Below, piece by piece: positions 19,123 through 29,400 of a DNA stretch of 64,000 bases (positions are counted from its first letter, which is position 1; every line of letters starts with the position of its first letter). A model generated the notes under the pieces. That model was not told the origin of the DNA and did not search any database. It saw only the letters and a list, made by a program, of their open reading frames with translations. A program made the position numbers and the translations under genes. The DNA is from Maribacter luteus (GTDB lineage Bacteria > Bacteroidota > Bacteroidia > Flavobacteriales > Flavobacteriaceae): the NCBI RefSeq assembly GCF_009674825.1, contig NZ_WKJH01000024.1, positions 62,001 through 126,000 on the forward strand. Reading direction: 5' to 3'.

Positions 19123-20340
19123 TTATGATTTAGCTACAGCCTTACTTTCTTGAGTTTCGTTCAACTTTTTTAAACGCAATAAGGCTTCCATATAGTAATA
19201 ATCTGCATAAACTATAGGAATGTCAATCTCCGAGTTTTTAGGATAATGCCCAGTGGAATGCAATAAAAGAGCTTGATTGGCATCTCCACTATAATACTTA
19301 TCAGAAGATAATATAGTAACTAATTTCGTCGCTGCATCTATATATTTATTCTTTAACCCTTTATCTTCGACAAGGCCAGATAATTCGAGTAACCCACAAG
19401 CGGCGACTGCAGCGGCAGAAGCATCTTTCGGCGCATTTGGTATTTTTGGATCATCAAAATCCCAATAAGGTATTCCATCTTCGGGTAAACGGTTTAGGAA
19501 ATGGTCGGCGACCTTTATCGAAGTATCGAGAAAATCTTTTCTACCTGTTTCCCTATATGCAACGGCAAAACCATAAATTCCCCACGTTTGCCCCCTAGCC
19601 CACATAGATTCATCTGCATAACCTTGATGTGTTTTACCTTCAATGAATTCACCTGTGACCTCATCAAAAGACCCGACATGGTAAATGGCACTGTCTGGTC
19701 TAACCAAATTTTTCATGGTTACATTGGCATGACTTTCCGCAATATCATATAAATCTTGACTACCACCGTTTTTGGCCGCCCAAAAAAGCAACTCCAAGTT
19801 CATCATATTATCTATAATCGTGTTATGCCTAAATTTCTTTACTTGGGAAGGCCATGAAAGTATACTCCCTACATTAGGATTGTAAAGCGTGGCCAAAGTA
19901 TCGGCGGCTGACAATAGTACCTCTTTATATTCAGGGTTACCGGTTAACCTATAACCATTGCCATAACTAAGATATACCATAAATCCTATATCATGGTTTT
20001 TTGCAGGGCTGTAGGCTATGGTCTTTAACGGGGCCGTAAATTTCTCAGCCTCTTCCTTTACATACTCATCACCGGAAGCTTCGAAGGCATACCACAAAAC
20101 ACCGGGCCAAAACCCACTGCACCAATCCTGTACATCAACAGTTGCCCAAGTCGTTTGTCCGTTCGGGATATTTCTCGGAAATTGATCAACATCCCCAAGG
20201 GCTTTCTCCGTTGTTTTAATCTTTAACACATTTTCCTGTAAAACTTTATTAGGAGAAAAACCTAAGTCCTCCTTTTTTTCAGAGGCACATGAAAAAATCA
20301 ATAACGAAACAAATAAAATTAGTGGTAGCCTTATTCTCAT
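19123..20340 (-). CDS. GH88 unsaturated glucuronyl hydrolase, lipoprotein
   Basis: The 405-residue lipoprotein (FVSLLIFSC) has the alpha/alpha-barrel motifs of GH88: WCSGFWPGVLWYAFEASGDE, KNHDIGFMVYLSYGNGYRL (first catalytic Asp), IIDNMMNLELLFWAA (second catalytic Asp), MWARGQTWGIYGFAVAYRET and a late DASAAAVAACGLLEL. The family hydrates delta-4,5-unsaturated uronates left at the non-reducing end by polysaccharide lyases, which fits the two heparinase II/III-type lyases further down the same strand. It is the promoter-proximal gene of the left operon, facing SusC across a 749-bp divergent region. GH105 is a related alternative, but the spacing of motifs favours GH88. Confidence 0.9.
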   Translation of the reverse strand: MRIRLPLILFVSLLIFSCASEKKEDLGFSPNKVLQENVLKIKTTEKALGDVDQFPRNIPNGQTTWATVDVQDWCSGFWPGVLWYAFEASGDEYVKEEAEKFTAPLKTIAYSPAKNHDIGFMVYLSYGNGYRLTGNPEYKEVLLSAADTLATLYNPNVGSILSWPSQVKKFRHNTIIDNMMNLELLFWAAKNGGSQDLYDIAESHANVTMKNLVRPDSAIYHVGSFDEVTGEFIEGKTHQGYADESMWARGQTWGIYGFAVAYRETGRKDFLDTSIKVADHFLNRLPEDGIPYWDFDDPKIPNAPKDASAAAVAACGLLELSGLVEDKGLKNKYIDAATKLVTILSSDKYYSGDANQALLLHSTGHYPKNSEIDIPIVYADYYYMEALLRLKKLNETQESKAVAKS

Positions 20341-21089
20341 CTGAAATATTTTTCGAACCCTTGTGGATTCATTAAAATCTATTAGTAATTAAAAAAGAAA
20401 ATCATTAAAACCTCGAGAGCAATTTGAAGCACCCTTAACAAAAAAATTTATGCTGAAATTCTTGAATACAAGTTTACCGAGATTAGCCTACAGGTGAGAT
20501 AAAATATCATTCATATCCTATAAAATATCATCCCACTTTATAAGATTTGTGATTTAAAAGAACTTTGGAACAATGCAAAAGAATTATTGATGGATTCTAG
20601 TCAAAAAAATGGAATTGAACCAAAGAACCTTGATAAAATATCATTTTACAACTACATAAACCAGACAAAGGAACAACACCCTTTCAACAAGAAAAAATAC
20701 CGGATGAAATGAATTAAAACAAAGCATAACACGAGAACTAAAAACCATTTAATATACTGTTTATCTGGTTATTAGATTCATTTTTACGTAATAAGCAATA
20801 AGAACTATAGATATATGCCCAGGATGATAAAAAGCCATCGGATTCAATATTGAAAATAAAAAAAGTCGGTGTATTTTAATGTTTTTTGACAAAGTAATCC
20901 CAAAAGTCCCAAAAGTCTCTTTAACTATAATTTATTACCCGTTTTTATAAAAGAGATTATAATTTATACCCATTGAATGATAATTTATAGACCTTTCCCT
21001 TATTTCTAATTAACATTGCCTTAACAATTGTCAAATCAACAGTTCTAGAGCTGTTTTTTTTACAGTAAACTAACTTTATGAACCTTTAA
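20341..21089. promoter_or_regulatory. Divergent control region between the GH88 operon and susC
   Basis: This AT-rich stretch of 749 bp has no convincing gene. It must contain the promoters for both the leftward enzyme operon and the rightward susC/susD. The best visible -7-like element for susC is TAACTTTA at 21071-21078, one mismatch from the Bacteroidota consensus TAnnTTTG, but the spacing to the ATG at 21090 is tight and there is no clear -33 TTG, so the true start point may lie further up. Three copies of ATAAAATATCAT lie within the region and are listed separately. Confidence 0.6.
20499..20644 (+). repeat. Three direct copies of a 12-bp motif, candidate operator
   Basis: The exact 12-mer ATAAAATATCAT occurs at 20499-20510, 20520-20531 and 20633-20644, all in the same orientation. 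The first two copies are 21 bp apart start to start, about two helical turns, which places them on the same face of the DNA. Hybrid two-component regulators of Bacteroidota PULs are known to bind repeats upstream of susC, so these are reasonable candidate sites for the regulator encoded at 26492-30676. AT-richness makes chance partly possible; the exact identity and phased spacing argue against it. Confidence 0.5.
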
Positions 21090-24000
21090 ATGAATAATTC
21101 TATGATTAAACTAATCTATCAAACAAAACTGAAGCTTTTCACAAAGTTATGCTTCATTGTAGGTTTTTTGGTTTTCGGGACGCACCAAATGCAAGCGGAA
21201 ACTTTATTTTCCAATTTGGAGAATTCGGTCTTAACAAATGACGAACTACAAGAAACAAATGTAACAGGTACAATTATAAGTAGTGATGACGGAACGCCCT
21301 TACCAGGTGTCGCCGTAGTTGTAAAAGGTACCACCACGGGTACCGTAACGGATTTTGACGGTAATTATGCCTTAACCGTGCCCTCTTCCAATGCTATTTT
21401 GGTTTTCTCTTATTTGGGATATGTTACCCAAGAAATACAAGTGGGAACAAAAAGCCTGATTAATGTGAACCTAGCCCCTGATACTACTGCTTTGGACGAA
21501 GTTGTCGTTGTAGGTTACGGTACTGCAAAAAAAGAGACCTTAACCGGTTCAGTTGAACAGGTCAAGGCTGAAGCTTTTGAAGATATAGCAACAGGTAGTC
21601 CTGCCCTTGCACTGCAAGGCAGAACACCGGGTTTAGTCGTAACTAGGGGGTCATCTAGACCTGGTAATGAGGATATTAATTTCCTAATCAGGGGAGCTTC
21701 TTCTGTAAATGGTATAGACCCACTAATTGTAATTGATGGAGTACCAACTATAAATTCATCTTCATTCAATGAAATGAATCCGAATGACATAGAAAGTATT
21801 AGTGTACTAAAAGGAGGATCAGCATCTGTATACGGATCCCGTGCAGCAGGAGGTGTTATTTTAGTAACCACAAAAAAAGGTAAAGGAGACGTTAAGGTTG
21901 AATTAAGTACCATTACACGTATGGGTACTATCGGCATTCGCCCACCAACACCAACAATGACAGAATATGGAGATATTTATCTTGCGGCAGTGGATTCTGA
22001 TTTAGCCGCCGGTAAAAGTCCTAACTATTTCTTTTGGAATAACCATGAAACCTTAGAAAGAATTGCTGCTGGAGAAGAAGGATATTATGATTTACCTATT
22101 AATGGAAGGGTTTGGTTGGCTGAAGGAAATAGGTTTGATGACCTTTTCGGTAATTCGTATTCGACCCAACATAATGTCAGTGTTTCTGGAGGTACAGAAA
22201 AAAGTAATTTCCGTATTTCCGCTGGATATGATGAAAACGTAGGTGGACTAAAAGTTGCAGATGATTCTTCGAAAAGGTATAATTTTAGTTTAAACTATAA
22301 TGTTGATATTTCCGACAGATTAAGTTTAAATACGAATGTCTCTTATTTTCATAGACATATTTCAGGACCGACAGGAGGTTTAGAGAGAGATGCTGCCGCA
22401 TATGATGCACCATTATTTCCAGCATATAATGAACAAGGGCAATATTATTCTGTTTTTGGCGGTGTAGATATAGCAGGAGCTAGAAATGCCGTGGCACAAG
22501 TCATAGATGGGGGTCGTCAAAATTATATAGATGAACAAATGAAAATTTTTGCTCAAGCGACTTATAAAATAACAGACGATTTAAATATAACCGGTTCTTA
22601 TTCTATAAGTAGGCAACAGAGTGAAGATCAAGAATACGCATTGTCAGTTCCTCTATATAGTTGGCAAGGAGATTTCGCTACGTATATCAACGCTCCTAGT
22701 AAGACATATATTGAAGAAGAAACTAGTAACATCACCTATAAAAATTATAAATCCACATTAAATTACAGCAAAGGTTTTGGGGATCACAATATAACTGGTT
22801 TACTAGCTATAGAAGCTGAGAGAAATGAAAATAATGGACTTAGAGCTAAAAGATTTGGTTTTGTAGATTATGGAGTATATGATTTAAACCTCGGTGCCAC
22901 AGATCAGAACATAGAAACAGAAGGTGGAGGAAACACCTGGGGTTCTTTTGGTTATATAGCACGTTTTAATTATGATTTTAAACAAAAATATCTATTAGAA
23001 GTTCAAGGTAGACGCGATGGCTCCTCCAGGTTTGCTGAAGGAAAAAAATGGTCTAACTACTTTAGTGCATCTGGTGGTTGGGTGATTAGTGCCGAAGATT
23101 TTCTAAAAGATAGTAATACCATCTCTTTCTTAAAATTACGTGGCGGTTATGGTGAGTTAGGAAGTACATCCGGTTTCGGAAACTTTGGCTACTTATCAAC
23201 TGTTGGCTTTGGAACCACTGTATTTGGACAAACTAATGCCGGGCAACAAGTTACAACAAGAGCCAGCAGTTTGTTTAGTGATACAACAACTTGGGAACGT
23301 ATCGTAACCAAGGAAATTGGTCTGGATTTTAGATTATTCAACAATAAAGTATTCGGTTCAATAGATTTATATCAGAAAGACAATAATGATATGCTAGTAA
23401 GCCTTGTTTATCCAGATGTTCTTGGAACAGGTGCTCCACTTACCAATTCAGGAACTTTGGAGACAAAAGGATGGGAAGTTCAATTAGGATGGAATGGTAA
23501 TATAGGTGATTTGGATATAAGCGTGGGTGCCAATATGAGCGACTCAAGAAATAAAATTACGGAATATGATGGTGCCGAGTCTATCCAAGCTGGTTTAAAT
23601 GATGTGGACGATGATGAAAATATTCTAGGAAAACCCATTAACTCCTTTTATTTGTATGATACTGATGGTTATTTTGCCAATCAGGCAGAAGTTGATGAAT
23701 ACTATGCAAATTACTCTGGAGGTCTTCTTAAGGATCAAGGAACTGCCGCCGGTTTGGTTCCAGGTGACACAAGAATCGTAGATTCCAATGGTGATGGAAC
23801 CATTGACACTGAAGACCTTACCTACCATGGAGATTCTTCTCCACATTATGTATATGGTTTTAATTTGGATTTAAAATATAAAAACTGGGATTTAAGTACA
23901 TTCTTTCAAGGTGCATTGCAACAATATATTGTAAGAACAGGTTATTTTTCGGCACCTTTTCAAGCTGTATGGCAAAACCAGTCCGCAACATGGTTAGGAA

Positions 24001-24329
24001 GAACTTGGACCGAAGAAGACCCTAATTCGGAATTTCCTAGATTATCTACACAAGGTGGTGCAGCAAGTTGGAATTATGTAAATAAAGATTTCATGAGACA
24101 GAACAACCAATATTTAAGGTTAAAATCTTTAATAATAGGATATAATTTTAAAGGATTACAAATTGGCAATACACCAATTGATAACTTGCGCTTATACTTC
24201 TCTGGGAATGATTTATTTGAATTTACGAAAGTAAAAGATGGATATGACCCAGAGTCTATAGCGGGTGCAAATAGCGCTACCTACCCATTTATGCGTACAT
24301 GGGCATTAGGTGTAAAAGTATCTCTATAA
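21090..24329 (+). CDS. SusC-family TonB-dependent outer-membrane transporter
   Basis: The 1079-residue protein has a signal region (KLCFIVGFLVFGTHQMQA). A carboxypeptidase-D-like beta-sandwich follows (TGTIISSDDGTPLPGVAVVV), then the TonB-box-like EVVVVGYGTAKKETLTGSVE, a plug with ALQGRTPGLVVTRGSSRPG and SISVLKGGSASVYGSRAAGG, and a beta-barrel ending LGVKVSL. This is the SusC architecture: import of oligosaccharides driven by TonB through the outer membrane in complex with SusD. The ATG at 21090 is used, and an in-frame ATG at 21102 is nearly as good. It is the only SusC in the window despite some twenty degradative enzymes. Its middle third looks more AT-rich than the enzyme genes. Confidence 0.97.
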   Translation: MNNSMIKLIYQTKLKLFTKLCFIVGFLVFGTHQMQAETLFSNLENSVLTNDELQETNVTGTIISSDDGTPLPGVAVVVKGTTTGTVTDFDGNYALTVPSSNAILVFSYLGYVTQEIQVGTKSLINVNLAPDTTALDEVVVVGYGTAKKETLTGSVEQVKAEAFEDIATGSPALALQGRTPGLVVTRGSSRPGNEDINFLIRGASSVNGIDPLIVIDGVPTINSSSFNEMNPNDIESISVLKGGSASVYGSRAAGGVILVTTKKGKGDVKVELSTITRMGTIGIRPPTPTMTEYGDIYLAAVDSDLAAGKSPNYFFWNNHETLERIAAGEEGYYDLPINGRVWLAEGNRFDDLFGNSYSTQHNVSVSGGTEKSNFRISAGYDENVGGLKVADDSSKRYNFSLNYNVDISDRLSLNTNVSYFHRHISGPTGGLERDAAAYDAPLFPAYNEQGQYYSVFGGVDIAGARNAVAQVIDGGRQNYIDEQMKIFAQATYKITDDLNITGSYSISRQQSEDQEYALSVPLYSWQGDFATYINAPSKTYIEEETSNITYKNYKSTLNYSKGFGDHNITGLLAIEAERNENNGLRAKRFGFVDYGVYDLNLGATDQNIETEGGGNTWGSFGYIARFNYDFKQKYLLEVQGRRDGSSRFAEGKKWSNYFSASGGWVISAEDFLKDSNTISFLKLRGGYGELGSTSGFGNFGYLSTVGFGTTVFGQTNAGQQVTTRASSLFSDTTTWERIVTKEIGLDFRLFNNKVFGSIDLYQKDNNDMLVSLVYPDVLGTGAPLTNSGTLETKGWEVQLGWNGNIGDLDISVGANMSDSRNKITEYDGAESIQAGLNDVDDDENILGKPINSFYLYDTDGYFANQAEVDEYYANYSGGLLKDQGTAAGLVPGDTRIVDSNGDGTIDTEDLTYHGDSSPHYVYGFNLDLKYKNWDLSTFFQGALQQYIVRTGYFSAPFQAVWQNQSATWLGRTWTEEDPNSEFPRLSTQGGAASWNYVNKDFMRQNNQYLRLKSLIIGYNFKGLQIGNTPIDNLRLYFSGNDLFEFTKVKDGYDPESIAGANSATYPFMRTWALGVKVSL

Positions 24330-24367
24330 GTATTAAGATATTTAATATAAAATTTAAAAACATTCAA

Positions 24368-26155
24368 ATGAAAAAAATAATTTATATAATAGTACCATGT
24401 ATCATGGTATTCTTTACCTCATGTGAAGATGAATTTATAGACTTAACACCACCAGCGTCTATCACTGACGATGTGTATTACACAGAAGCCGAACACTTTT
24501 TAACGGGATCTAATAGGTTTTATCCGTACTTGATGGGATGGAAAGATGATCAAGGAATATTTTCCGATCACGGTTCCGATTTAGTTGGTTATTACGAAGG
24601 GGGTGACATGCAAGAATATGGTAGAGGTGAGACCCTAGCTCCCGTAGATGATGATTATTATACCGACACCTATGAATATATCCGGGACATGAACCTTTTA
24701 TTGGAGCGGGCAGAGACTTATGAGGGGGAAGAAAGTATCGCGGAATATATAGCTGCTACAAAAATGCATAGAGCCTGGCAGTATTTCTTTTTAGTACAAC
24801 GTTTTGGAGGTGTGCCATTAATAACTACATCTATAGATGTAGATTCTGAAGAATTATATGCTCCGCGCAATAGTAGATATGAAGTTGTTGCCCAAATTAT
24901 AGCTGATTTGGACGATGCCATTGCAGGGTTGCCCAATGAAGCAAATATAGGTTCTGAGGACAAAGGTAAATTTAGTAAGGAAGCTGCTATGGGCTTTAAG
25001 GCAGACGTTTTATTACATGAAGCTACATGGATGAAGTATGTGGGAACTACCACTGATGGTGACGGTACTAGTACCGGAGCCGGTAGTGCAGGATATGATG
25101 CTTCGAACATAATACCTTATTTACAGGAAGTGGTTTCCCTTACGCAATCTGTGATGAATTCAGGCACCTTTGAATTATGGAATTACAACGATGTTCTTGA
25201 TAATTTGAGCTCCAATTTCTTGTTTAATTTAGAAGATAGTGGATCCAACCCAGCTGGTTTAGACAAGGCCACGAATAAAGAATTCATTCTTTATGGCAAA
25301 TACGATTTCATTTATAGACAAGCTGGTGATTTGGTAAGCCATGTATACGAAGGAAGGTTAAAGCCAAGCAGAAAAATGATGGATCTGTTTTTATGTGACG
25401 ATGGTTTGCCCATAGACCAATCTGAAAAATTCCAAGGCTATGCGAATACACCCGATGAGTACCAAAACAGGGATTATAGAATGAGGGCATATTTTACGTA
25501 TCATAAAAATCTAGGTGAAATTCCACAGAATGAAGATGTAGAATTAGACGGGTCAAATAATAACGGTTATTTCAATTCAAAGTTCATGAGTTGGAAATGG
25601 AATACAGAAGATGCTTATAGAGCAACAAAGACCGAATCTTACGACATTCCTCTATTACGTTTAGCTGAAGTTTATTTAATGTACGCTGAAGCACTATATG
25701 AATTAAATGGTGGTTTAACTGATGCCGAAATGGATGCGTCGATAAACCTGATTAAGGCCAGGGCCGGATTACCTCCTATCTCCAACGCCTTTTTAACCGA
25801 ACATAATATGGACATCAAAACGGAAATCAGAAGGGAACGCGCTATCGAACTTTATGCTGAGAGCGCATCAAGATATTCCGACTTAAGACGTTGGGGAATC
25901 GCCGAGGAAGAATTAGGTGAAGGCGTATATGGAGCCGTTATAGAAGGTACTATATATGAAGATAACAGTGAACTATACACCCCTGAATCCTATAATTACC
26001 TCGCTGAATCGACTACAACAGGAGTAGGTGAAAGGGTTTGTCTTACGATACAACCTGCATCCATACGTAATTTCTCTAGGGATAATTATTTATTCCCATT
26101 ACCTACCTCTCAGCTAGGTTTAAATGATAATCTATTACAAAACCCAGGGTATTAA
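24368..26155 (+). CDS. SusD-family surface glycan-binding lipoprotein
   Basis: The start at 24368 gives MKKIIYIIVPCIMVFFTSC, a clear lipoprotein signal, and 595 residues; a longer frame from 24299 would overlap the susC end and bury the signal. Features are TPPASITDDVYYTEAEHF after the lipobox, helical TPR-like pairs with YIAATKMHRAWQYFFLVQRF and GGVPLITTSIDVDSEE, and the C-terminal RAGLPPIS and RRERAIELYAESASRYSDLR blocks typical of RagB/SusD. It forms the lid of the SusC/D importer and binds glycan at the cell surface. A strong terminator follows 48 nt after the stop. Confidence 0.96.
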   Translation: MKKIIYIIVPCIMVFFTSCEDEFIDLTPPASITDDVYYTEAEHFLTGSNRFYPYLMGWKDDQGIFSDHGSDLVGYYEGGDMQEYGRGETLAPVDDDYYTDTYEYIRDMNLLLERAETYEGEESIAEYIAATKMHRAWQYFFLVQRFGGVPLITTSIDVDSEELYAPRNSRYEVVAQIIADLDDAIAGLPNEANIGSEDKGKFSKEAAMGFKADVLLHEATWMKYVGTTTDGDGTSTGAGSAGYDASNIIPYLQEVVSLTQSVMNSGTFELWNYNDVLDNLSSNFLFNLEDSGSNPAGLDKATNKEFILYGKYDFIYRQAGDLVSHVYEGRLKPSRKMMDLFLCDDGLPIDQSEKFQGYANTPDEYQNRDYRMRAYFTYHKNLGEIPQNEDVELDGSNNNGYFNSKFMSWKWNTEDAYRATKTESYDIPLLRLAEVYLMYAEALYELNGGLTDAEMDASINLIKARAGLPPISNAFLTEHNMDIKTEIRRERAIELYAESASRYSDLRRWGIAEEELGEGVYGAVIEGTIYEDNSELYTPESYNYLAESTTTGVGERVCLTIQPASIRNFSRDNYLFPLPTSQLGLNDNLLQNPGY

Positions 26156-26202
26156 ATATGAAAAAATAATAGTAGTGTTAGTTTGAGTTAGTCTAGTTAA
26201 TG

Positions 26203-26235
26203 AGGTGGCTGTAGTACATACAGCCACCTTTTTTA
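26203..26235 (+). terminator. Rho-independent terminator after susD
   Basis: A perfect 11-bp inverted repeat, AGGTGGCTGTA at 26203-26213 and TACAGCCACCT at 26219-26229, encloses a 5-nt loop and runs straight into a T-tract (TTTTTTATT). It ends the susC/susD transcript before the convergent regulator gene. Confidence 0.92.
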
Positions 26236-26491
26236 TTGGCCATATGTACTCTTTTTACAATTACACCTTAAATTACCTTCATTTTACCTTTATATTTTTT
26301 TCCTATTCATCACTCCTAACTTAGATTAAGAAACAAATAGCTTATTCATGATAAAATATACCCGTGAATCTTACCAAATGAAGCTTCATTGGCCTAGTTA
26401 TACATTACTTTACCAAAGGAATAGGTATTACCTGTAGCTATTTGAATTCCGCATCGGAAAACCCTTCTAAATCAAGGGATTTGTACTTCGC
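26236..26491. other. Intergenic spacer between the convergent susD and regulator genes
   Basis: Together with the terminator this forms a 336-bp gap (26156-26491). I see no gene, RNA or clear second terminator for the leftward regulator gene. A loose match to the upstream repeat (ATAAAATATAC near 26350) is noted but may be chance. Confidence 0.5.
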
Positions 26492-29400
26492 TTAGTCCGC
26501 TTTGATGGTACCTTTCTTTTCCTCGATGAATTCTGTTGGTGTAACCCCGAACAGTTCTCGAAATGTCTTACTGAAATATGCGGTAGAATTAAAACCTGAC
26601 ATATGGGTAACCTCTTTGATTGAATACGAGTTTTTGAGAAGTAATTCGGAAGCATAACGCAAACGTATGGTACGAATAAAATGACTTGGATTTTTACCGG
26701 TCAAGGAGTTTATTTTTCTATAGAACTGTGATCTTCCTACCCCTATTTCCTTGATAATATCTTCTTGCCTAAAATCTGCATTATCGATATTATCCATTAC
26801 GACTTTTGTAGCCTTGTCCAAAAATGCCTCATCTATATTATTCGATGTTACCTCACTTGAAGGGAATATTCCACCGATTTCAGAAAACCTTTTTCTAAGT
26901 CTTTTTTTAGCTTCGATCAAATTTTTAATTCTCGACCTTAAAACCCGTGTTACAAAAGGTTTGGATAAATAACCATCTGCTCCATTGTCGTAACCCTCAA
27001 TACGGTCAACTTCAAGACTTCTTGCGGTCAACATGATTATGGGTATATGGCAGGTTTCAAAATCCGTTTTGATCATTTTGCACATTTCAAATCCATCCAT
27101 AACGGGCATCATGACATCACTTATCACCAAATCGGGAAAATGTTTTTTAACCATTGCCAGGCCTTCTTCCCCATTTTTAGCCTGTAATACCTTGTATTTA
27201 TCCTCCAAATCATTCTTGAGGTGCAATCTAAGCTCCTTGTTATCCTCAACAAGTAAAATTGTTGGTTTATCTACCTCACTAACTTCTTGTTCAACGGACT
27301 GGGCAATAACTTCATCGTCGGCGATATACATATCATATTCAACCGACTTCATTGAATTGATCAAAAATTCATTTTTTATATTCTCCACTTCAACCGGCGC
27401 AGCGTCACTGTTCATCGGTAGCCTTACGATGAATTTACTACCTAGATCGGGCTGGCTCTCAACAAAAATTTCGCCCCCATGCAACTCGACCAAAGCTTTG
27501 GTGAAGTTAAGCCCGATCCCCGTTCCAGATTTTGTAACATCAATATGGTAAAATCTGGAAAAGATATTTTTCAATTGTTCTTTGTTCAAACCTACCCCGG
27601 AATCTTTTACAACGATTTCTACAAAATCACCTAATTTGTTCTTTTTCATTAGACTACGTGGTGAAGTGTCACCACCTTCCATGAGCTTTTCTATTGAGAC
27701 CGAAATCTCCCCTCCGGAGTTGGTAAACTTAAGCGCATTCGATATTAGATTGGTAATTATTTTCTCCACCTTATCAAAATCGAAAAGCATGGGAATTTTA
27801 TCGGATGGTGCTATAAACCTATAATCGATATCCTTTTTTGTGGCCAGACCAACGAACAAGGAATAGATATCCTCACTAAATTGCACTATGTCACCCTTCT
27901 CTAGCTGCAATGGAGCCATACCGACATCCATTTTCCTATAATCCAACAATTGGTTTACCAAGTGCAGTAACCTACGGGCACTTCTTTGAATGGATATCGC
28001 CGATTTTTTAACGATTTCAGGATTAGTATCAAGGTTTGATAATATTTTATCGACCGGGTTCAATATAAGTGTTAAAGGTGTTCGGAATTCATGGGATACG
28101 TTTATGAAAAACTGGAGTTTCATTTGATCCAGTTCGTGTTGTTGTGTTTCTTGTACCTTTAATGCATAATACCTCATAATACCCCAAATGACAAAAAGAC
28201 CAAAAGCCAAATAAAGCGCATAGGCCCACCAAGTTTTCCAAGGTGGTGAAAGAATCCGGAACTGAACACTGGCAACCTCAGCTTGCTCCCAATTACCATC
28301 TACAGAGGCTTTGACCTCAAGGGTATAATCCCCTGGTTGTAAATTTGAATGGTTAACGACCCTGTTATTGCCCATATCCACGAATTCATTATCCAGTCCT
28401 TGCATTTTATAGGCATAATGCACTTGTTCCGGATTATCATAATAAAGGGCCACGAATTCAAAAGAAATATAATTCTCGTTATACTTTAACCTTAGTTTCT
28501 CTCCAGAATCCAACGGCTCTTTTATCAATACCCTGCCATTAACAGAGTCGCCTTGCACCACCCTTTTGTTATTGAGTTTAAAGCTGGTTATCTGCGGATG
28601 TAGCTTTACCTCTGTTGGAAATTTTATATCGTCTGGATCAAAAATATTGAATCCATTGATCCCACCGACTATTATACGGCCATCACTTGTTTTTTCAATA
28701 GATTTACTTTGATATTCAGGACCTTGAAGACCATCATGGATATTAAAATTATTCAATTGCCCGGTTTTGGGGTTCAAAAGAGTAAGTCCACTTTTCGTTG
28801 TTATCCAAAAATTATAATTATCATCTTCTATTAATCCCACGACAAGATTGTTCGGAAGTCCATCCTTGGAAGAATACGATTTTACCAAATTCAATTCAGG
28901 ATCCAATTTATAGACTCCGGTATCGGTACCCAGCCAAATATTTCCCAAATGATCTTCTATGATATCGTTTATCAGGTTGTCCTCAATACCTTTTTCCTTT
29001 ATCTCGGAAAAGACAATGTCTTCAGGTATTTTATCTTCATATAGGTTTAGGTCAATATAATTCAGACCTAATGAAGTACCTACCAATAATCGATTTTTAG
29101 AATCTATAAACAGGAAAAACACGAAATTACTGGCCAGACCATCCGCTTCTCCCGTTATGTTCTTATAATTATGGAATTTCCTACTAACGGGATCATATAG
29201 ACTTAATCCCTCCGTTCGTAATCCCAACCAAAGTCTGTTGTTCTTGTCTTCTACCCCGGACCAAACCGAATTTTGCCCAAGGGAATAGGGATCTGAAGGG
29301 CGATGAAGAAAGCGTTTTACTTGGTGTGTAATGGGATCGAACTTATTTAAACCACCATCCAAGGTACAGACCCAGATGTTCCCATCTTCGGACTCGAAAG

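Noticed and set aside
20341-21089. Possible small gene or RNA in the divergent region
   Set aside because: The stretch is AT-rich with frequent stops and no conserved RNA fold that I could recognise; only repeats and promoter-like signals are supported.
21515-21937. Antisense frame of 140 codons under susC
   Set aside because: It is opposite the strongly conserved SusC plug, with no start context or recognisable motif; a coding shadow.
24299-24367. Longer SusD start inside the susC end
   Set aside because: It places 23 residues before the lipoprotein signal; 24368 gives a standard SusD N-terminus.
27033-27551. Plus-strand frame of 172 codons opposite the regulator
   Set aside because: It is antisense to the receiver and ATPase domains, with low-complexity Ser/Leu composition typical of shadows.
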